Origin: Rhynchopus euleeides
Taxonomy: Eukaryota; Euglenozoa; Diplonemea; Diplonemida; Diplonemidae
Reading direction: 5' to 3'
Assembly: GCA_963210315.1 (NCBI GenBank)
Contig: OY723273.1
Coordinates: 2,232,001-2,296,000, forward strand
DNA length: 64,000 nucleotides
In this document: positions 1-12,692 of the stretch, piece after piece
Position numbering within the stretch: the stretch's first letter is position 1
How the letters are laid out: each line of letters starts with the position of its first letter
Made by a program: the position numbers and the translations under genes
The notes under the pieces: model-generated
Seen by the model: only the letters and a program-made list of their open reading frames with translations
The model's database searches: none
Told to the model about the DNA's origin: nothing

Positions 1-1523
1 CCATTCCAGACAGGCCTCCGTGTGAACGGCACCACACCAGCCTGTACTGCAAGGGGGGGAGGATATTTTGCACTACGAGTGTCGCCGCGTTTCCTTTCCC
101 CCCTCCCCCCCCGCCCACCACCCTCCCCCCCTATACCCCGTTTCTCTTCGGTGAGTGGTTAGTTGACATTTTTTTGTTGTGCATCGACGAACTGTGCCTG
201 CAGGAGGGGGCGAGGCATAATGACAGCGGTGCCGCCTACAGAGAACCCCTTCACACCACCCCCCATCTCTTTTTTCTCCCCCCCCCCCCTCTCTCTCTCT
301 CTCTCTATTTATATACCTCTCTCAGAAGCACGAAGAGGACTTGTTGTGGGTGTCACGAAAATCACACATACACTGCGCACGCAGGGTGCCCGGGGCTGAT
401 GTGTGTGTGGGGGGAGGGGGGGGCCTCCATCCCCCACACCACAGCAACCACCCTCCAAAACAAGTTCTCAGTTTTAACTCAAAGGTGCTGAGTGGGAGAT
501 GCGGTTTGTCAAATAACAGAATTCAATGAAATACCGCTGCAGCGAGCGCTGGACATGCTGTACATCTCGCTCGAAGGAAGGTGCTCGAAAGCGTGCCTGG
601 CTGGGGCTGTGCTTTTTCTCCTGAAAGGCCTCAGGCACAACGCAACAACACAAGAAAAAATATATCGGGCGGAGCAAAAAAAAAAGGTTTAAAAAATCAC
701 ACATTTCTCTTGGACGCAATATCGTAGCGTTGCGAAGAGAACTTGTTTTGTGCGTCGCATATATCACACACTGCGTATGCAGGAGGTGCCGGGGAGCTAC
801 ACGCGGAGACTTCACGCAACAAACACATTACAAAACAAGTTCTCTCTCTCTCTCTCTCTCTGGCTTTTTCGCTCGCATCCTCTGATCGTATCGCCTCACA
901 ATCCCAACCCTCTACGTGGTCTGATTGCATCATCACGTATGCAGTGTGGCTTCCCGCGGTGCAGCAGCGAGAAGCCGGCATCCACCCCCTCTCTCCTACT
1001 CCTTCCCGACTACACCCTCCTTCTCCTCTCTCTGGCTCTGTCTCCCCCACCCACCCCGCACCATCTCTTCCAAATTTTCCAAAGTCGCAGGGACACTTTA
1101 CTGTTCTTTTTGTTTTTTATTACCCTCCCCTCTCTCTCTCGGACCTGCCCAACACACGCATACGCCCCAAAAAATGGCTTAGCCAACTGCTGGCTATCGC
1201 TATATCTGTTGTCGATACATGCGGTGCGAAGGGGGGGCACTGGGTCATGTGCACAAAGCGTTGGTCAGCACAAATGTTGTAAAGTCATGCAATACGCGCC
1301 GCTGGAGGGGTGCTCCCTTTGGTCAGTAGATAGTCTTCTGGCCAAGGCGGGTGGCACTCCTATGTGCGTGTGTGTTGCATGGTGCCAGCATGTGCCACCA
1401 TCAGCCCCGCCCAGGCCCAGTGCAACTTTCTTTTGCACCTTTTTCGTCTCTGGCGGTGTCGGGCAGCGTTCTGAATGAGAGTTGTCACGCGCGCGTGTTG
1501 GTTCTATTGCCGTGTTTTATTTC
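1..1523. other. Low-complexity intergenic DNA
   Basis: Pyrimidine-rich DNA with long C and G runs and CT microsatellites near 289-306 and 842-862. Several open frames of 60-240 codons exist on both strands, but they are made of Ser/Pro/Leu-rich simple-sequence translation and overlap each other; none shows a domain, and I call no gene here. Confidence 0.6.
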
Positions 1524-1638
1524 TGAGGGGGCCCTCGCTACCAGATGTGACTGAGTGAGAAAAAGTGAGCTCCAGCCCACTTCCCCTCACTGACTGACGA
1601 GCTGCGACGAGCTGTGAGTGGTAGCGAGGGCCCCCTGA
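1524..1638. mobile_element. Short TIR element (MITE) with TGA flanks
   Basis: A 109-bp element (1527-1635) has perfect 17-bp terminal inverted repeats, GGGGGCCCTCGCTACCA on the left and its exact complement on the right. It is flanked on both sides by TGA, a candidate 3-bp target duplication. There is no room for a gene; it is a non-autonomous DNA transposon or a hairpin element. The superfamily is not clear. Confidence 0.65.
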
Positions 1639-4600
1639 CAGCAAAAAAAAAATATGAGTAAAAAAAAATGGGAACGATGCAAAACAAAAACAAAGCAAAA
1701 AATACAATTCTGTCGCGGGTCGTCTGTGGCCCGATCCAACAATACATATAAAAAAGTATCGAAGTATTCCTGCATATTGCTGCCTCTCTCTCTCTCTCCC
1801 AGACTCCTTGCAGTGAACTTTTATCGCTGTGTTCCGTGTTGCTGTGCGCTGCCCCTACCAGGTGGTCCAGAGCTGTTTTCCTCTCACTGTTCCGGGTTTT
1901 CCAATAAGCGTGTCGATCACTTGCCATTGTCGTCTCCTTGCAACTCAGGGTGAATGCCAGTGGACAGGTCGAGCCATCACGGTTGTCGATGCTTTAAAAA
2001 AACGAGGGTGGCAGTGGCAGCTCTATGGCTACACTGTTCCAACAAGAAGTCAAAAATAGCTAATAGCTGATAGGGTAAATATAAACCATAGGGGGCGGGG
2101 GGGCCACTACCTCCTCCCCATCCCACCGGTGGGCTGTGTCTGTACGGCTTGGGTGTTTGATCTGTCAAAAAAATACTACGAGAAACACTTGGCCTCTATG
2201 CTGTGAGTGTTGCATTGGACGCTTCCACCAATTTTTTTTGATTTGACAACTCCGGTTTGGTGTACCTCGATGAGCTTACCTTACCTTGTCGTCGGACACA
2301 ACATATCATCGTTGTCCCAAACCCCGTAACCCACGTGAAGTGGATCATCTGAAGTGCAGAATGAGGTGGAGCAGGTGGAGCACGAAACATAAGTAAACCA
2401 TAGCAAGAGAGGCCAGCAGCAGTCCCGAGTCCATCGCGTTCCTCGTAGCATTTCCCGTACCACACAGGTGTGTTATGTGCAAAAAAAAGGAAAGCCAAAA
2501 AAAATTGCCAAAAAAAAATATGCAATACGACTCGTCCCCTTCCCCCACCCGCTCTCAAACATCCCGATGTTCTCAGTGCATCTTTTGTTCTGGAATAAAA
2601 CACAAGTTTTCTTCTTCTTCTTCTTCTTCTTCTGGAATTGATTTTTTCCTCCCTCCCCATTCCCACCCTGCACATGATGTCTGACAAAGTGCGAGCCGTT
2701 GTGAATACATCTGGCAACACCAAATCTTTTTTTTCGAAATAGTTTTGCACGCCACGCTTTTAGCCCTGTGGGGAACACGAAAGTTGATAGGATCCTGGGG
2801 CTGTTGCATCGAGCCTGGCTTCCCCAAAATTAGAACATCATCGCGTGGGTAACGGCTTCTCGATCATTCAAGCCCTGTCTGTTGATATCGTTCGTCAGCA
2901 GCATTCAGGTTGGTGTCATCTTTGTATTCAAGGTGATGACGCACTAATGGATGTTGGCTGATGACGATTGACAGATGGCAGATGCAGGCACATTCGCCTG
3001 ATCACCCACTAAAAGGAAAATGTTGCGTGTGTGTGTGTGTGTGCACGTGTGTGTGCTGCGAAAGCAAAACCCAAAAAAGAACACAAAACACAGTCTGAAC
3101 CAAGCTGAACACCCTCCTGGAAAGATCATATTGTCACCGAGAGACCTTTCTCTGAAGTGCATCCCATGTCAAAAAATCGGCGGCACACTTGGCACAGTGT
3201 AACACAGAGTGCGAGGCGAGAGAGTTTTATAGCCCAGTCTCACTTGGGCCTGGCTGATGCATTTTTTTTGGCACACCCCTCGCCTGTCGAAGGCGAGGGC
3301 ACGGTCCAACAACAGCAAAACCTTCCTCCCCTCTCCCCCTGCCCCAACACTTTGGGCGTCTCAAAAGACAACACTGCAACGTCGTAGTGCACAGCAGGGG
3401 GGAGGGGGGCGAGCACGAAGAAAAGAAATACAGGAGGGCTCAGTCAGTCACACAGCTCGCAGCGCCAAACGCAAGGAAAGATCATTCCACCAAAAAAAAG
3501 GGTGTTGTCTTCACCCCCCAGGATTGTGTTTTTTTGGCGAAACTTGAATCAGAAAGAACTAAAGAAGGTGGCACGGGGTGGGGGGGGGTGAGTTGTTCAA
3601 AGCCGTCCCACCGTGCCACCATGTCGGTAGAGTTCTGGCTGCAATAATTGTGCAAGGATTCAACAAAGATGTCGACCTCCTACCTACCATGTGTACAACG
3701 CCTTCTGGCTATATGTGCACGCCACGCACCTGGTCGTCTTGTCACGTCAGGCTGGTGGTAGTCGATGCCAACAAAAATGCCTCGTCTCGCACGCCAAGAT
3801 TTGAGACTGTTTTTTTCCCCCGTCAGCTTTAGTCAAGATTTGGTCTTCACCAAGAACACCAATTGAAAGAACCAAAGGTGTTATGGGCAACATCACTTCA
3901 AGCACCGCGCTTGCTGACCCCCCCCTTGGCAGCTTTTCCTTGCTGCTGCAGCACCTCAACACAAGAAAGCGATATCACAAAAAAAATTGGGGGCTGTTGC
4001 TCATAACACCGACCCGTCTTTCCCCCACCCCCAACACCCCCGATTTCGATTCTCCCCATTTTCCCCAAGTTATCGTGAACCCCCTCTCTCCCCCGCCTTC
4101 CTAAGCACCCCACACACGTCCCATTCTGTTCCCGTCCCGGTGCATCCTTGAGCGCCAGCTTCGCCTCCCCGTCCTTCCGCCCCCCCCCCCCTCCTCTCCC
4201 CTCCCGTCCCTTGTCTTCTATTTTTCTTGCTCTCATCTTTTACCATGCCCCTTTATTCCCTTCACTGTCCCCCCACCCACTCGCCATGCATAGCTGATTT
4301 CTCGTTAACTCTTTTTGAATTGGAGCGCTCTCCCCGGCCCCCCCCCTGTTTTTTTCAAAAAAAAACAAACAGATTCTTACCTATCACCCCCCCACCCACT
4401 CATCATCCCTTTACTCCTTCCCCCCACCTCCTCACCCCCCCACCTTCACTCCCTCTTTCTAGTTGTTTTTTTTTGACCCGACTACTACTACTACTCGGCA
4501 GAGCACATTCTCTGTGAAATATTTAAGAAAAATGCCGCGGTTGGTCGTCAGGCTGGAGGTCCGGTTGATGCCAACAAAGCAAAATGCAAGCAATTTTTAA

Positions 4601-4775
4601 AGCAAAAACACACCATGCCCCCGAACCTTGCTTGCGGGGGGATGGGGGGGTGTCAATGGGACAGATCAAGCTTGCTTGTGGTTGTCGGCACCACAACAGG
4701 GAAAAAATAAAAGAATATGCACAAAACATGCTCCTGCTGCCAGATCGTCTCTCAGATGGGAAAAAAATATGCACC
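1639..4775. other. Low-complexity intergenic DNA
   Basis: Poly-A and poly-C rich DNA with a CTT microsatellite near 2608-2632 and a GT run near 3028-3054. Two diverged copies of a short phrase (GTCAGGCTGG followed by GATGCCAACAAA) occur near 3746-3776 and 4547-4579 and may be relics of one old repeat. No convincing gene. Confidence 0.55.
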
Positions 4776-4783
4776 GTGCGCGG

Positions 4784-5988
4784 CAGGGCTGTTCCTAACT
4801 GGGGGGCTTGTTCCCCACTTTCAGGATTCTGAACTTTTTTTCTAAGAATTTTTGTAAGGGGAAAAAAGTTTTTTTCTAAGAATTTTGTTAGGGGAATTTT
4901 TTTCTAAGGTTGTTTCGCAGAGGAAATAGCTTTTTCTAAGTTTTCCCCAGTCGACAGGGCGCGGACAAGGATGGAAGGGAAGTCTGTCCCACGTACCGTT
5001 CGCCTTGCTGGCCAACTGGAGAGCCAGACGTTCACTACCGTGGCCTCCGGCGGCTGGGGGGCTCCGCCCCCCAGACCCCCCTGTGGCGTACGTCTCGTAC
5101 TCAAGTCCTTCGAATCCCACCAGGTCGGGGTCCAACCACTCCAGTCGCCTCTGAGGACGCAGCCAAATCGCACAGAATCTGTACGCCCACACGAACAGAT
5201 GTTCGCTACCGTGGCCTCCGGCGGCTGGGGGGCTCCGCCCCCCAGACCCCCAATGTAGCGTGTGCCCGTCCATCTATCTCACTTCCCCGGGTACAGTGCA
5301 GCGTAGGAGGTCAGCGCCGCATCCATGAAGCGCTTCTTCGAAGCCTGACTGGCATCGGACAGGAGGTCGGGCTTCCCCACCTGGGAGGTACACTTGCCGC
5401 GTTCGCGACATGCGTGACACGCGACACGCTCCCTGAAACGTGAGTGTGCCTTGCTAACACGGGCATTTCAACGGTCTGCCGGCGACCGTTCCCCAAACCA
5501 GTAAACCAGCAGTTTTGGAAAATCGGAGAGATCACCCTACTGCGCTGAATATGGTGCGCACCATTGCAAAAATCCCCGGGAGCTTTTGGGCTTTCAGACC
5601 TGAAGGGGCCAGCAGGTGGGTGGCGTCGGGGAGTGGCAGCTTTGTAACTGTCCTCCAGCTGCTGGCATGTCCAGCCCTGCGAGAGTGCCAAGGTGTATTG
5701 AGTCCCTGCGGAGCACAACCCCCGATGAGAACGAGCGCCAGGTGATCCTCATTCATTTTCAGCTGTAACGCGCATGAGGGGCACTCTCTGCCGCAAGCAT
5801 CTGGGCATCACTCGAGAGCTGTCACATGATGACGCGGAGAGAAATCAGAGAAAAAGTCCCGCCTGACGGGCACGCGCCTGGAAACTGTGGGGGGGCGAGC
5901 AAAAAATCCCTTGTAAAAATTCTTAGAAAAAACCTGGTTCCCCGACCCAAAAAACCTGGAAAAAGGGCTCGTTCCCCGCCCAGGCCTG
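4784..5988 (-). mobile_element. hAT-like non-autonomous element, copy 1
   Basis: A 1205-bp element with related ends (CAGGGCTG on the left; CAGGCCTG read inward from the right) is flanked by an exact 8-bp duplication, GTGCGCGG, at 4776-4783 and 5989-5996. Eight-bp duplications and CAG-type ends are the signature of the hAT superfamily. Inside both ends are A/T-rich subterminal repeats containing TTCTAAGAATTTTTGTAAGG. The same sequence occurs inverted at 35759-36782 with a different 8-bp duplication, so both are true insertions. Open frames inside (for example 5311-5718, minus) are conserved between the copies but show no transposase motif; I treat the element as non-autonomous. Confidence 0.9.
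5028..5253 (+). repeat. Two copies of a 54-bp hairpin motif
   Basis: Two copies (about 5030-5083 and 5204-5253) of a unit reading TTCRCTACCGTGGCCTCCGG, then a hairpin whose core is GGGGGGCTCCGCCCCCC, then a short C run. Twelve more copies lie in other hAT-like elements of this window and none outside them. Confidence 0.8.
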
Positions 5989-5996
5989 GTGCGCGG

Positions 5997-7420
5997 GACA
6001 GAAAAGATCCCCGAAACGATTAGCGGGCCCCCCTTCAGCAGAGGGGGGGGGCTGCCTGGAACACACCAAATCACTTCCTTCAAAAAAAATACAAGGTCAC
6101 ATACCAGCCTCCTGCATCCGCTGCAGGTTCCGCTCGGAAAAAAAATATGGCAAGTTGTCTGCGTCTGGCACTACCCCAGGACAGCATCAGGGGCGGTAAG
6201 CTTCCCCTGGCCCACTTGCTTGGTATACGTTCTCCTGAGGCTAGTGTGGCCCTCTGAGAACAACAATTGCCCCCCTCCCCCCCCCCCTCCCCCTCTCCCC
6301 CAGTCTGGCTGAAACCAGCGTTTGTTGCAGCAATGGCGCGGTGCTTTATGGGAGGGGTTAAAGCGTAGGAGTCCCCCACCCCTCTCGCACCCACCACCAT
6401 GCGCCGATGTGATTTACTCTGTCACACGGTTTTTTTTGTTACGCACACGACTTTCGCGCGGAAAGTGTCATTCAGCTCTGCCAAAGTGTGGAAGCGTCAA
6501 CGCATCAAACGAAGTATCAACAGTAGAGAAAGAGCGGCAGAGTTGAAGTGACACTTTCGTTGTGAATCAGAAGATGAGTTGATGTTTTTTTTTTGCCTTT
6601 CCGGCTTTCTCTCTCTCTCTCGTACCTCCTGCACCCCCCTCTTCTCAATGTTCACATCACACCCACCCACCCACCCGCCCCTCTGTTCCCAAAAATCACA
6701 CCGCACATCACCCCAACCCAGTACACACCCTTTTTTCCCCTAAGTGAAAGTAATCAGCGCCAGCCTCCACATCCCCAACCCCCACACTCAAGTCACATAG
6801 CTGAAGCAATTGCGATCCACAGGCTCGCCGAGGCAGAACACCCAGCCAGGCTCAGCAGTGAGAATACCATTGCGATGCAGTCAACATCATCCGGCCTTGT
6901 GGTCCTCCCACCCTTCGTGGAGCCTTTTCCCGGGTGATTGTTGGGTTCAGTGCAGCTCTTTCAGCTCCCCCATGCCCGGTCCCCCCCCGCCCAGCCTCGT
7001 CAGCCCCGCCCCTCGCTCTCCAACTGATTGACCGACTGCAGCCCGTCCCTCCAGAACAAACTATATCCCCTTCGGGGATGCCAAAATCCTTGGGTGTCTT
7101 CACTACGGTGCTGAAAAACGGCGCAGTTCCCTCCTGAACATCGTCGGAATTCCAAAAGAAAGCTTGCCGAGAGCGGAGACGTCCCCCCCACCCCACCCCC
7201 CCCCCCCCCACACACACACACACATGACCTAGTCATGGCACCGGCGTGGCCAGTACCCTATCAAGAGTACGCTACGCAAACTCTGGTTTCAAAACACACA
7301 CCCACACACAGTGGCCTAGCCTTTGAGCATGGCCCAAAAAAACAGTTGTTCAAAATCGTTCGTTCAATACAGGGAATAACAACCCTTCTGGAGGGGGGGG
7401 GGGCCCGGGGGGGGGGGGGG
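5997..7420. other. Low-complexity intergenic DNA
   Basis: C-rich and AC-rich DNA with poly-C and AC microsatellites (near 7208-7226) and a long G run just before the TIR element at 7423. Apart from the small inverted repeat listed at 6461-6558, I see nothing that looks like a gene. Confidence 0.55.
6461..6558. mobile_element. Imperfect inverted-repeat element
   Basis: The 98-bp stretch starts with GAAAGTGTCA...CTCTGCC and ends with the near-complement GGCAGAG...TGACACTTTC, giving about 22 bp of imperfect terminal repeat. No clear target duplication. It could be a MITE relic or just a hairpin. Confidence 0.4.
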
Positions 7421-8007
7421 TAGGGGGTCCGACTCCCTATTAAAAAAGCGTCCGAAAAATCATTTTTGGCAGATTTGGGCATCTACCCGGCATCGGCGGG
7501 TGGAACCCGCCTCAGAAACGTGTCAAAACACATCCTCTGGCCCCAAAACTGCCCGAAAACGCACCCTACGACCCGAAAAATGCAAAAAAATGGGTGAAAA
7601 AGTGGGGTTTTCGCCTATTTCGCCGTTCCAGGTAAAATTGGCATTTTTCGGGGAAATCACGCCCAAAAATCGAAAATATCGACATCTTGGACCTACCTAT
7701 AGCACAACTGGGGCCCAAAAATGGTTTTTGGGCCATTTCGAACCTGTTTCGGGCACTTTTGCCACATTTTTGGTGGTTTTTTTGCTATTTTTGTGCCTAA
7801 AAACGTCCCCGGACTGTACCCGGACTGAAATCGCAGAACACTCTGGACCCATATTTTGGTCAAATATTGGGTGAAAACCGCCGAAAAAGCACCCTGGGAG
7901 GTCCAATAGTGCATAACTTCCACCAGAACTGCACCGCCATGCCCAAAAATTCTGCAAGAACCCAGATCAGAGTCACGCATTTTTTCAAAGGGGGCGCTGC
8001 CCATATC

Positions 8008-8148
8008 GCCAGACCAACACACCACCAAAGGAAAAGAGGAAGAGGCGACGTAAGGCAATGCCTCCGTGCGGCCAGGAGAACACGAAATAGCGACCCCCTC
8101 AACGGGGAATGCTACGAGCACGGCCAAAAATCGTTCAAAATCGTTCAA
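8008..8148 (+). mobile_element. 3'-end fragment of the 12.7-19.0 kb retrotransposon
   Basis: These 141 bases match the last part of the full-length retrotransposon (18883-19024) nearly base for base, including the terminal AATCGTTCAAAATCGTTCAA tail. It is a severely 5'-truncated copy, as expected of target-primed reverse transcription, and it independently marks the 3' end of the family. It sits in the loop of the inverted-repeat element around it. Confidence 0.85.
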
Positions 8149-8324
8149 ATATGGGTCCAGAGTGTCCTGCGATTTCAGTCCGGGTACAGTCCGGGGACGT
8201 TTTTAGGCACAAAAATAGCAAAAAAAACCACCAAAAATGTGGCCAAAGTGCCCGAAACAGGTTCGAAATGGCCCAAAAACCATTTTTGGGCCCCAGTTGT
8301 GCTATAGGTACACGGTGGACTCCA

Positions 8325-8436
8325 GCGGCCCTAGCGGGAGTCTGGGAGCGGGAGTCTGAGAGGGTGTCAAAGACTCCCGCTAGCGGGAGTCTATACTCCC
8401 GCTAGGGGGAGTCTGACTCCCCCTAGCGGGAGTCTT
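8325..8436. repeat. Cluster of short palindromes
   Basis: Repeated words of the form ACTCCCGCTAGCGGGAGT in both orientations, with variants containing CTAGGGGGAGT. The words resemble the ends of the enclosing element (GGGGGTCCGACTCCC) and may be internal transposase-binding repeats; this is inference. Confidence 0.6.
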
Positions 8437-9012
8437 TTCACCTATTTTCATCCATTTTTCCCATGATATAGTTACAGTCTACTGGCGTGGGGGGTAAAAT
8501 CATGCGGGGGGAAGGTGGAAGAGGGATGGGGAGGGGCTTGTTTTGCTTCTGTCAGTTTCCCCGGACTCTGGACTACCTACCTATCCTCCTGGTAGCGGCT
8601 GCACCTGCGGAGGTGAGCGGTTAGAATTTGAGGTGTCAAAGTGCGGCCGTCGCCTGTCGTAGTTGTGTTACACCTTGGGCAAGACAAACCATCCTGCAGG
8701 CTTTCCTCATCTTCTTCGTCAGAACTGTCATCCCCTATAGGTCCAAGATGTCGATATTTTCGATTTTTGGGCGTGATTTTCCCGAAAAATGCCCATTTTC
8801 CCCTGGAACGGCAAAATAGGCGAAAAACCCACTTTTCACCCATTTTTTCGGTCGCATGGTGCGTTTTCGGTCAGTTTTGGGGTCACAGGTGTGTGGGAAC
8901 ACATTTTTGAGGTGGTTTTCATCCGGGGGTGCCGGTTAGATGCCCAAATCTGCCAAAAATGGTTTTTCGGACGCGGGGTTCCAAAGGAACAAACAGGGAG
9001 TCGGACCCCCTA

Positions 9013-9798
9013 GGGCAGTGAAGGCAAAATACGCGTATTTTTCAGAATCCCGATTTTAAAAATACGTTGAACGTTCAAATACGTTGAACGTTCAGCGTAT
9101 TTGAACGTTTCTCACATTGCCTACCGTCTGCAGGGGCCACCAGTCACAAGCCCGCCTTTCCTCAAGCAGAGCAAGGGCGAGTTGGTGGCACCAACGACAG
9201 CCGTGCGGAAGACGTCCTTGGAGCACGATTTTACAGCGACTTGCTTCGCGATGCAGTCGACAACATATCCCTTGTCCTTTGCTCCATGAAGCGGGCTGGT
9301 GCAGTTGAGGTGAACCCCTGCCGGTGGGATATGCCATCCGGTTCTCCCATGCGGGATATCCCATACGTCCTGTACCCGTAGCTCAGGTTCGGCCAGCTCA
9401 CGTTCGGCCATCCACTTCCTCTACACGACGGACTCCAGCCGGTCGAGTGGGGTAAAACTGATATAGGTCGAGAGGGGGTTGGTACCCCCGCTTTTCCGGA
9501 GCTGAAAAGAGGGGGTACCAACCACCTCTTTCCGGGTTTCCCGCCCCTTCTCGGACTGCAGAACCCCTTTTTCACCGACTTTTCGCCACGCGTGACACTC
9601 TCCATCCCACAGGTGTCCCCTTTAGTGTGTGCAGGGGGCCCACCCCCTACTGCTAGGGGGGATTTCATGTGTAGAGTGCACCCAGTGGGTGAAAACGCCC
9701 AAAAGCCAAAAAAACGTTCAACTTCGACGCATTTTTTTAAAAATACGTTGAACGTTCAAATACGTTGAACGTTTTTTACGTATTTTCTATCACTGCCC
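9013..9798. mobile_element. TA-flanked TIR element 2
   Basis: A 786-bp element with ends GGGCAGTGA and complement, flanked by TA at 9011-9012 and 9799-9800, so it shares one TA with element 1 on its left. Just inside both ends is AAAATACG, and the words AAATACGTTGAACGTT occur as direct repeats near both termini (about 9056-9092 and 9738-9772). A minus-strand frame (9121-9411) fills part of the interior but I cannot assign it to any transposase family. Confidence 0.7.
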
Positions 9799-9800
9799 TA

Positions 9801-11035
9801 GGGGGGGGGGGGTTTAGTTATTCGTGCAGTGAATAGAGTGTTGGGAGGCGGTGGAGTGTTCCACAAGAAAGCCCACCCCGACCCCGACCCCCACCCCACC
9901 CCACCCCACCTCGCCCCCGCCCCATCTCCATTTTTTAAGGTTTTCATTGGTGATCCCATCACCAAAGCCTCTCTTTGTCACATTGCCCAGCTCGAAGTCA
10001 GCGCGAGTGCAAGTGATAGGCGAAAGGTCCCTCGCAGGGGTGCAGTCGGTTGTGCGCATGTCACGACACAGCCCCGTGATGTGGCATGTGCCTTCCGCAC
10101 CTGCGCCACCTGAACTTCCCCTGTGATCTGGGACCCCCGCCGAGGTGGTAGGGCAGGGAAACCCCGCAGAAGCAGAAATCACGCCAGGTGGCATTCGCGT
10201 GGGTCTGTGTACCCCCTCTCTCTCTCGAAAACCCCTCAAATCAGAACCCAAACCAAGATCATAAACGAAACAAACGAACGAGACCTTGTCGCGATATATG
10301 GTATTTGCCTTTCATGCTGCGCCCTCTAGTGCAATTTGTGGTACATCCCCCCCGCAAACCCACAACCCCTTCGAAAACTGAACTACCTGCGCCCGATAGG
10401 AGGGCACCTCACAAACTGGGTGCCGAAGGGGTGTGGACAAGGTGGCACAGAAGGCCCGTCTCCCACGCTGGGATGGAATGTTCATTTTATTTGTGTCATA
10501 AAAAAAAACGTACTGCGTGTGATCAGGCCCCCCCTCCGCAATAAAGATAGAATAAAGCGGGGTAGGGGAGGCAGCTTGCCTGTCGAACCGAAGAGAAATG
10601 GGAAAATAAAGCAGTTCTTCTTGCCGAGCTTCGTTTATTTTTTTTCCGGCGGCGCTGTCAAAAGAAAGGTGTGCCCCACTTTGATCCGACACCTCGGACT
10701 GACAAGTGTACACGCACCCCTCCAAAAAGTCAATTGATGGCGCGTCTTAAAATACAAGGGACGATTTGAGAACAAAAAATATCCAACGATGTTTCCATAT
10801 CGCCTAGCTGTGGTACCCTTGAGGAGCCAAAGTCCTGGGTAAGACGTTAAACTGCCTGGGGGGGCCGTCCCCGGACCATGACGGGTGCCTGCACCAGGAG
10901 TCTAGCACGGCCGTGGTCCGGAGCATGACCTAAAACGGCTTGGGTACCGAGGCTCCCCAGACCAGGAAGGGTGGAGACACCTGGAGTCTAAATAGTCACA
11001 CCACGTCAGGCCAGACCTTCGCATTGCACTCCGCG
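9801..11035. other. Intergenic DNA, no supported gene
   Basis: G-rich and C-rich tracts at the start, then mixed-composition DNA. A minus-strand frame at 9814-10251 is open for 145 codons and its middle part has ordinary amino-acid composition, but there is no recognisable domain or start context. The sequence 10795-11035 looks like the edge of another old repeat. I assign nothing. Confidence 0.5.
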
Positions 11036-12692
11036 AAGACTGCCACACAGCCGCGGGGCAGGTGTGCAGCCTGTGGATGACCTCGTACAGAGAAGACTGT
11101 AAGGGACGACAGCCCCGCCGAGGCGATACAGCGCCAGACGCGGCCCGAGTTTCTGGAGACCGACTGGGGAACTGGAACGTCTTCAGGATAAGCGCCTCAC
11201 AGAGGACTGATCCTCACCTGTGTGAACTGAGAACCCCCAGCCCCAAGATGCTGGTGTGGAGCGGGTGCCTCGACCTCTTTTCGGGTTCTTTATTTCTTTA
11301 TTTCCTTTTGGATGCGTCCACCAAAGAAAACGTGGCCACCCACTCGCAGAGGCTCCCGAAAGCTCCAGCATCAGCTAGCGGTTCATAGTGTAGATCGGTG
11401 TCTCCAGAAGGGGATGTCCGGTCGCAGAAGAAAAACGACGAAGACAACCACACAGGCCGCAAAAAAAAAACCCTTACTCGTTTCTTTCTGTATAAATTTT
11501 GAACCTCCCGCCAACTGAGAGAATCGGTGATACCACACGGGGCACGTTGCTGTTTTATGTTTCCTCACGGGACCCTCACAACTGTGTGGTGCATGACGTC
11601 ACTCTGAGCCTCAGCGCATGCGCGTCTGGTTATCGTGTGGTGGTCTTTCTTGCGAGACTGCTCATTGAGGCCAGGTCGCGACCCCCAACATTGCCTACAG
11701 CCTCTGCAGAGAAATAGAGTGAACGACGGCAGGCCTTTCTGAAACAGTCCGGGCATGCCGCGTCACTCTAAGCACAGAGAAATACGCTGTCGCTGACGGG
11801 GTGTCGTATTCCACCCACATTGTGGGGTTCGTTTCCTTCTCCAACGCATACCGCCTGTGCTACTAAGCATATATTTTTTTTGATCTTCATGAAATGAAGA
11901 AGGTGTTGAAACAGGAGACTGATACCGACGCGGTGCCTGATCACACAAGGCAGGACTCCGGCGCGTGCCAGTCTCCATCCATCCCATCTTATCCAAGCCT
12001 TTCCAACCCGTGGGCATTTTTTTATCGCCCGTGCTTTAAAAATGCTCTGCTGGGCACCCCTTGGTGTGTCCACAGCTTCTGCATTCCGCCGATTCTCGGG
12101 TGTTTCAGTCAATGCCTTTTTCTTCGCCTAGATGTTCTTCAAAAGCAAAAATGGAGGGGGAAATATCACATCATTCTTCCAACTCGAGTTCAGACCGCCT
12201 CCACCCTACAACGCCAACGGTGTTTCACCAGGTGTGTGCTGCGGAAGCTTCACTGAGGTGCAGGAGTGCCTGTGCTGCGATGCCTTTCGTGCGACCTGTT
12301 GGTGCGAACACAGCAGAATGCTCCTTGGGGGGGAGGAGGGGGTCTTCGCGAGCCGGCCTGCATCCTTTGGAGAGATGCTCTTCACAAGAATAGGGGAACG
12401 CACCCCTCTGCACCGCTGAGCGGAGACCCCCGTATTTTGTTTTGAACAAGGGGTGGCACCAAGGCAAAAACTTCTGACCGCAGCTGGAAAAATTATGTAA
12501 AAAAAAATATTGCAACACCGAAGCTGCGAACCTTCTCTGCGAGCAATCCGAGTGGCAAAAATCGTGTGTGTTCGTGCTTGGTGCGAAGCCCCCTCCCCTG
12601 ATACCCCCTCTCTTCCAAATGCATTTTCAGTAAACACAGATCATAGACCTCGTCTCGAAACTCCCTCCCAAACTGCGCTCTGGGAGGAGACT
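11036..12692 (+). repeat. 1657-bp direct repeat, copy A (5' flank of retrotransposon)
   Basis: This block recurs at 19023-20679 with a constant offset of 7987 bases; every stretch I compared, including six predicted frames of 60-143 codons, is identical. Identity stops at exactly the two ends of the retrotransposon: before 11036 and after 12692 the flanks diverge at once. The block itself is host DNA without a gene I can support. The simplest reading is that it is the left copy of a very long target-site duplication. Confidence 0.9.

Larger units (their letters stand above)
7423..9010. mobile_element. TA-flanked TIR element 1
   Basis: The ends are GGGGGTCCGACTCCC and its complement, directly flanked by TA at 7421-7422 and 9011-9012. 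Both halves are inverted copies of each other over most of the length: 7440-7700 resembles the complement of 8728-9000, and 7697-7862 resembles the complement of 8149-8308. The whole element could therefore fold back on itself. The centre carries a retrotransposon tail fragment (8008-8148) and a cluster of ACTCCCGCTAGCGGGAGT words (8325-8436). Open frames run across the inverted halves but contain no transposase motifs. A TA duplication fits the Tc1/mariner group among others. Confidence 0.7.

Noticed and set aside
4842..5718. Open frames of 80-143 codons inside the hAT-like element, conserved at 35692-36724
   Set aside because: Conservation follows from the two copies being the same transposon; the frames translate the hairpin repeat and low-complexity DNA and show no transposase motif.
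1..12000. Host genes in the pyrimidine-rich left part
   Set aside because: No frame shows a domain, consistent composition or splice signals that can be linked; low-complexity tracts dominate.
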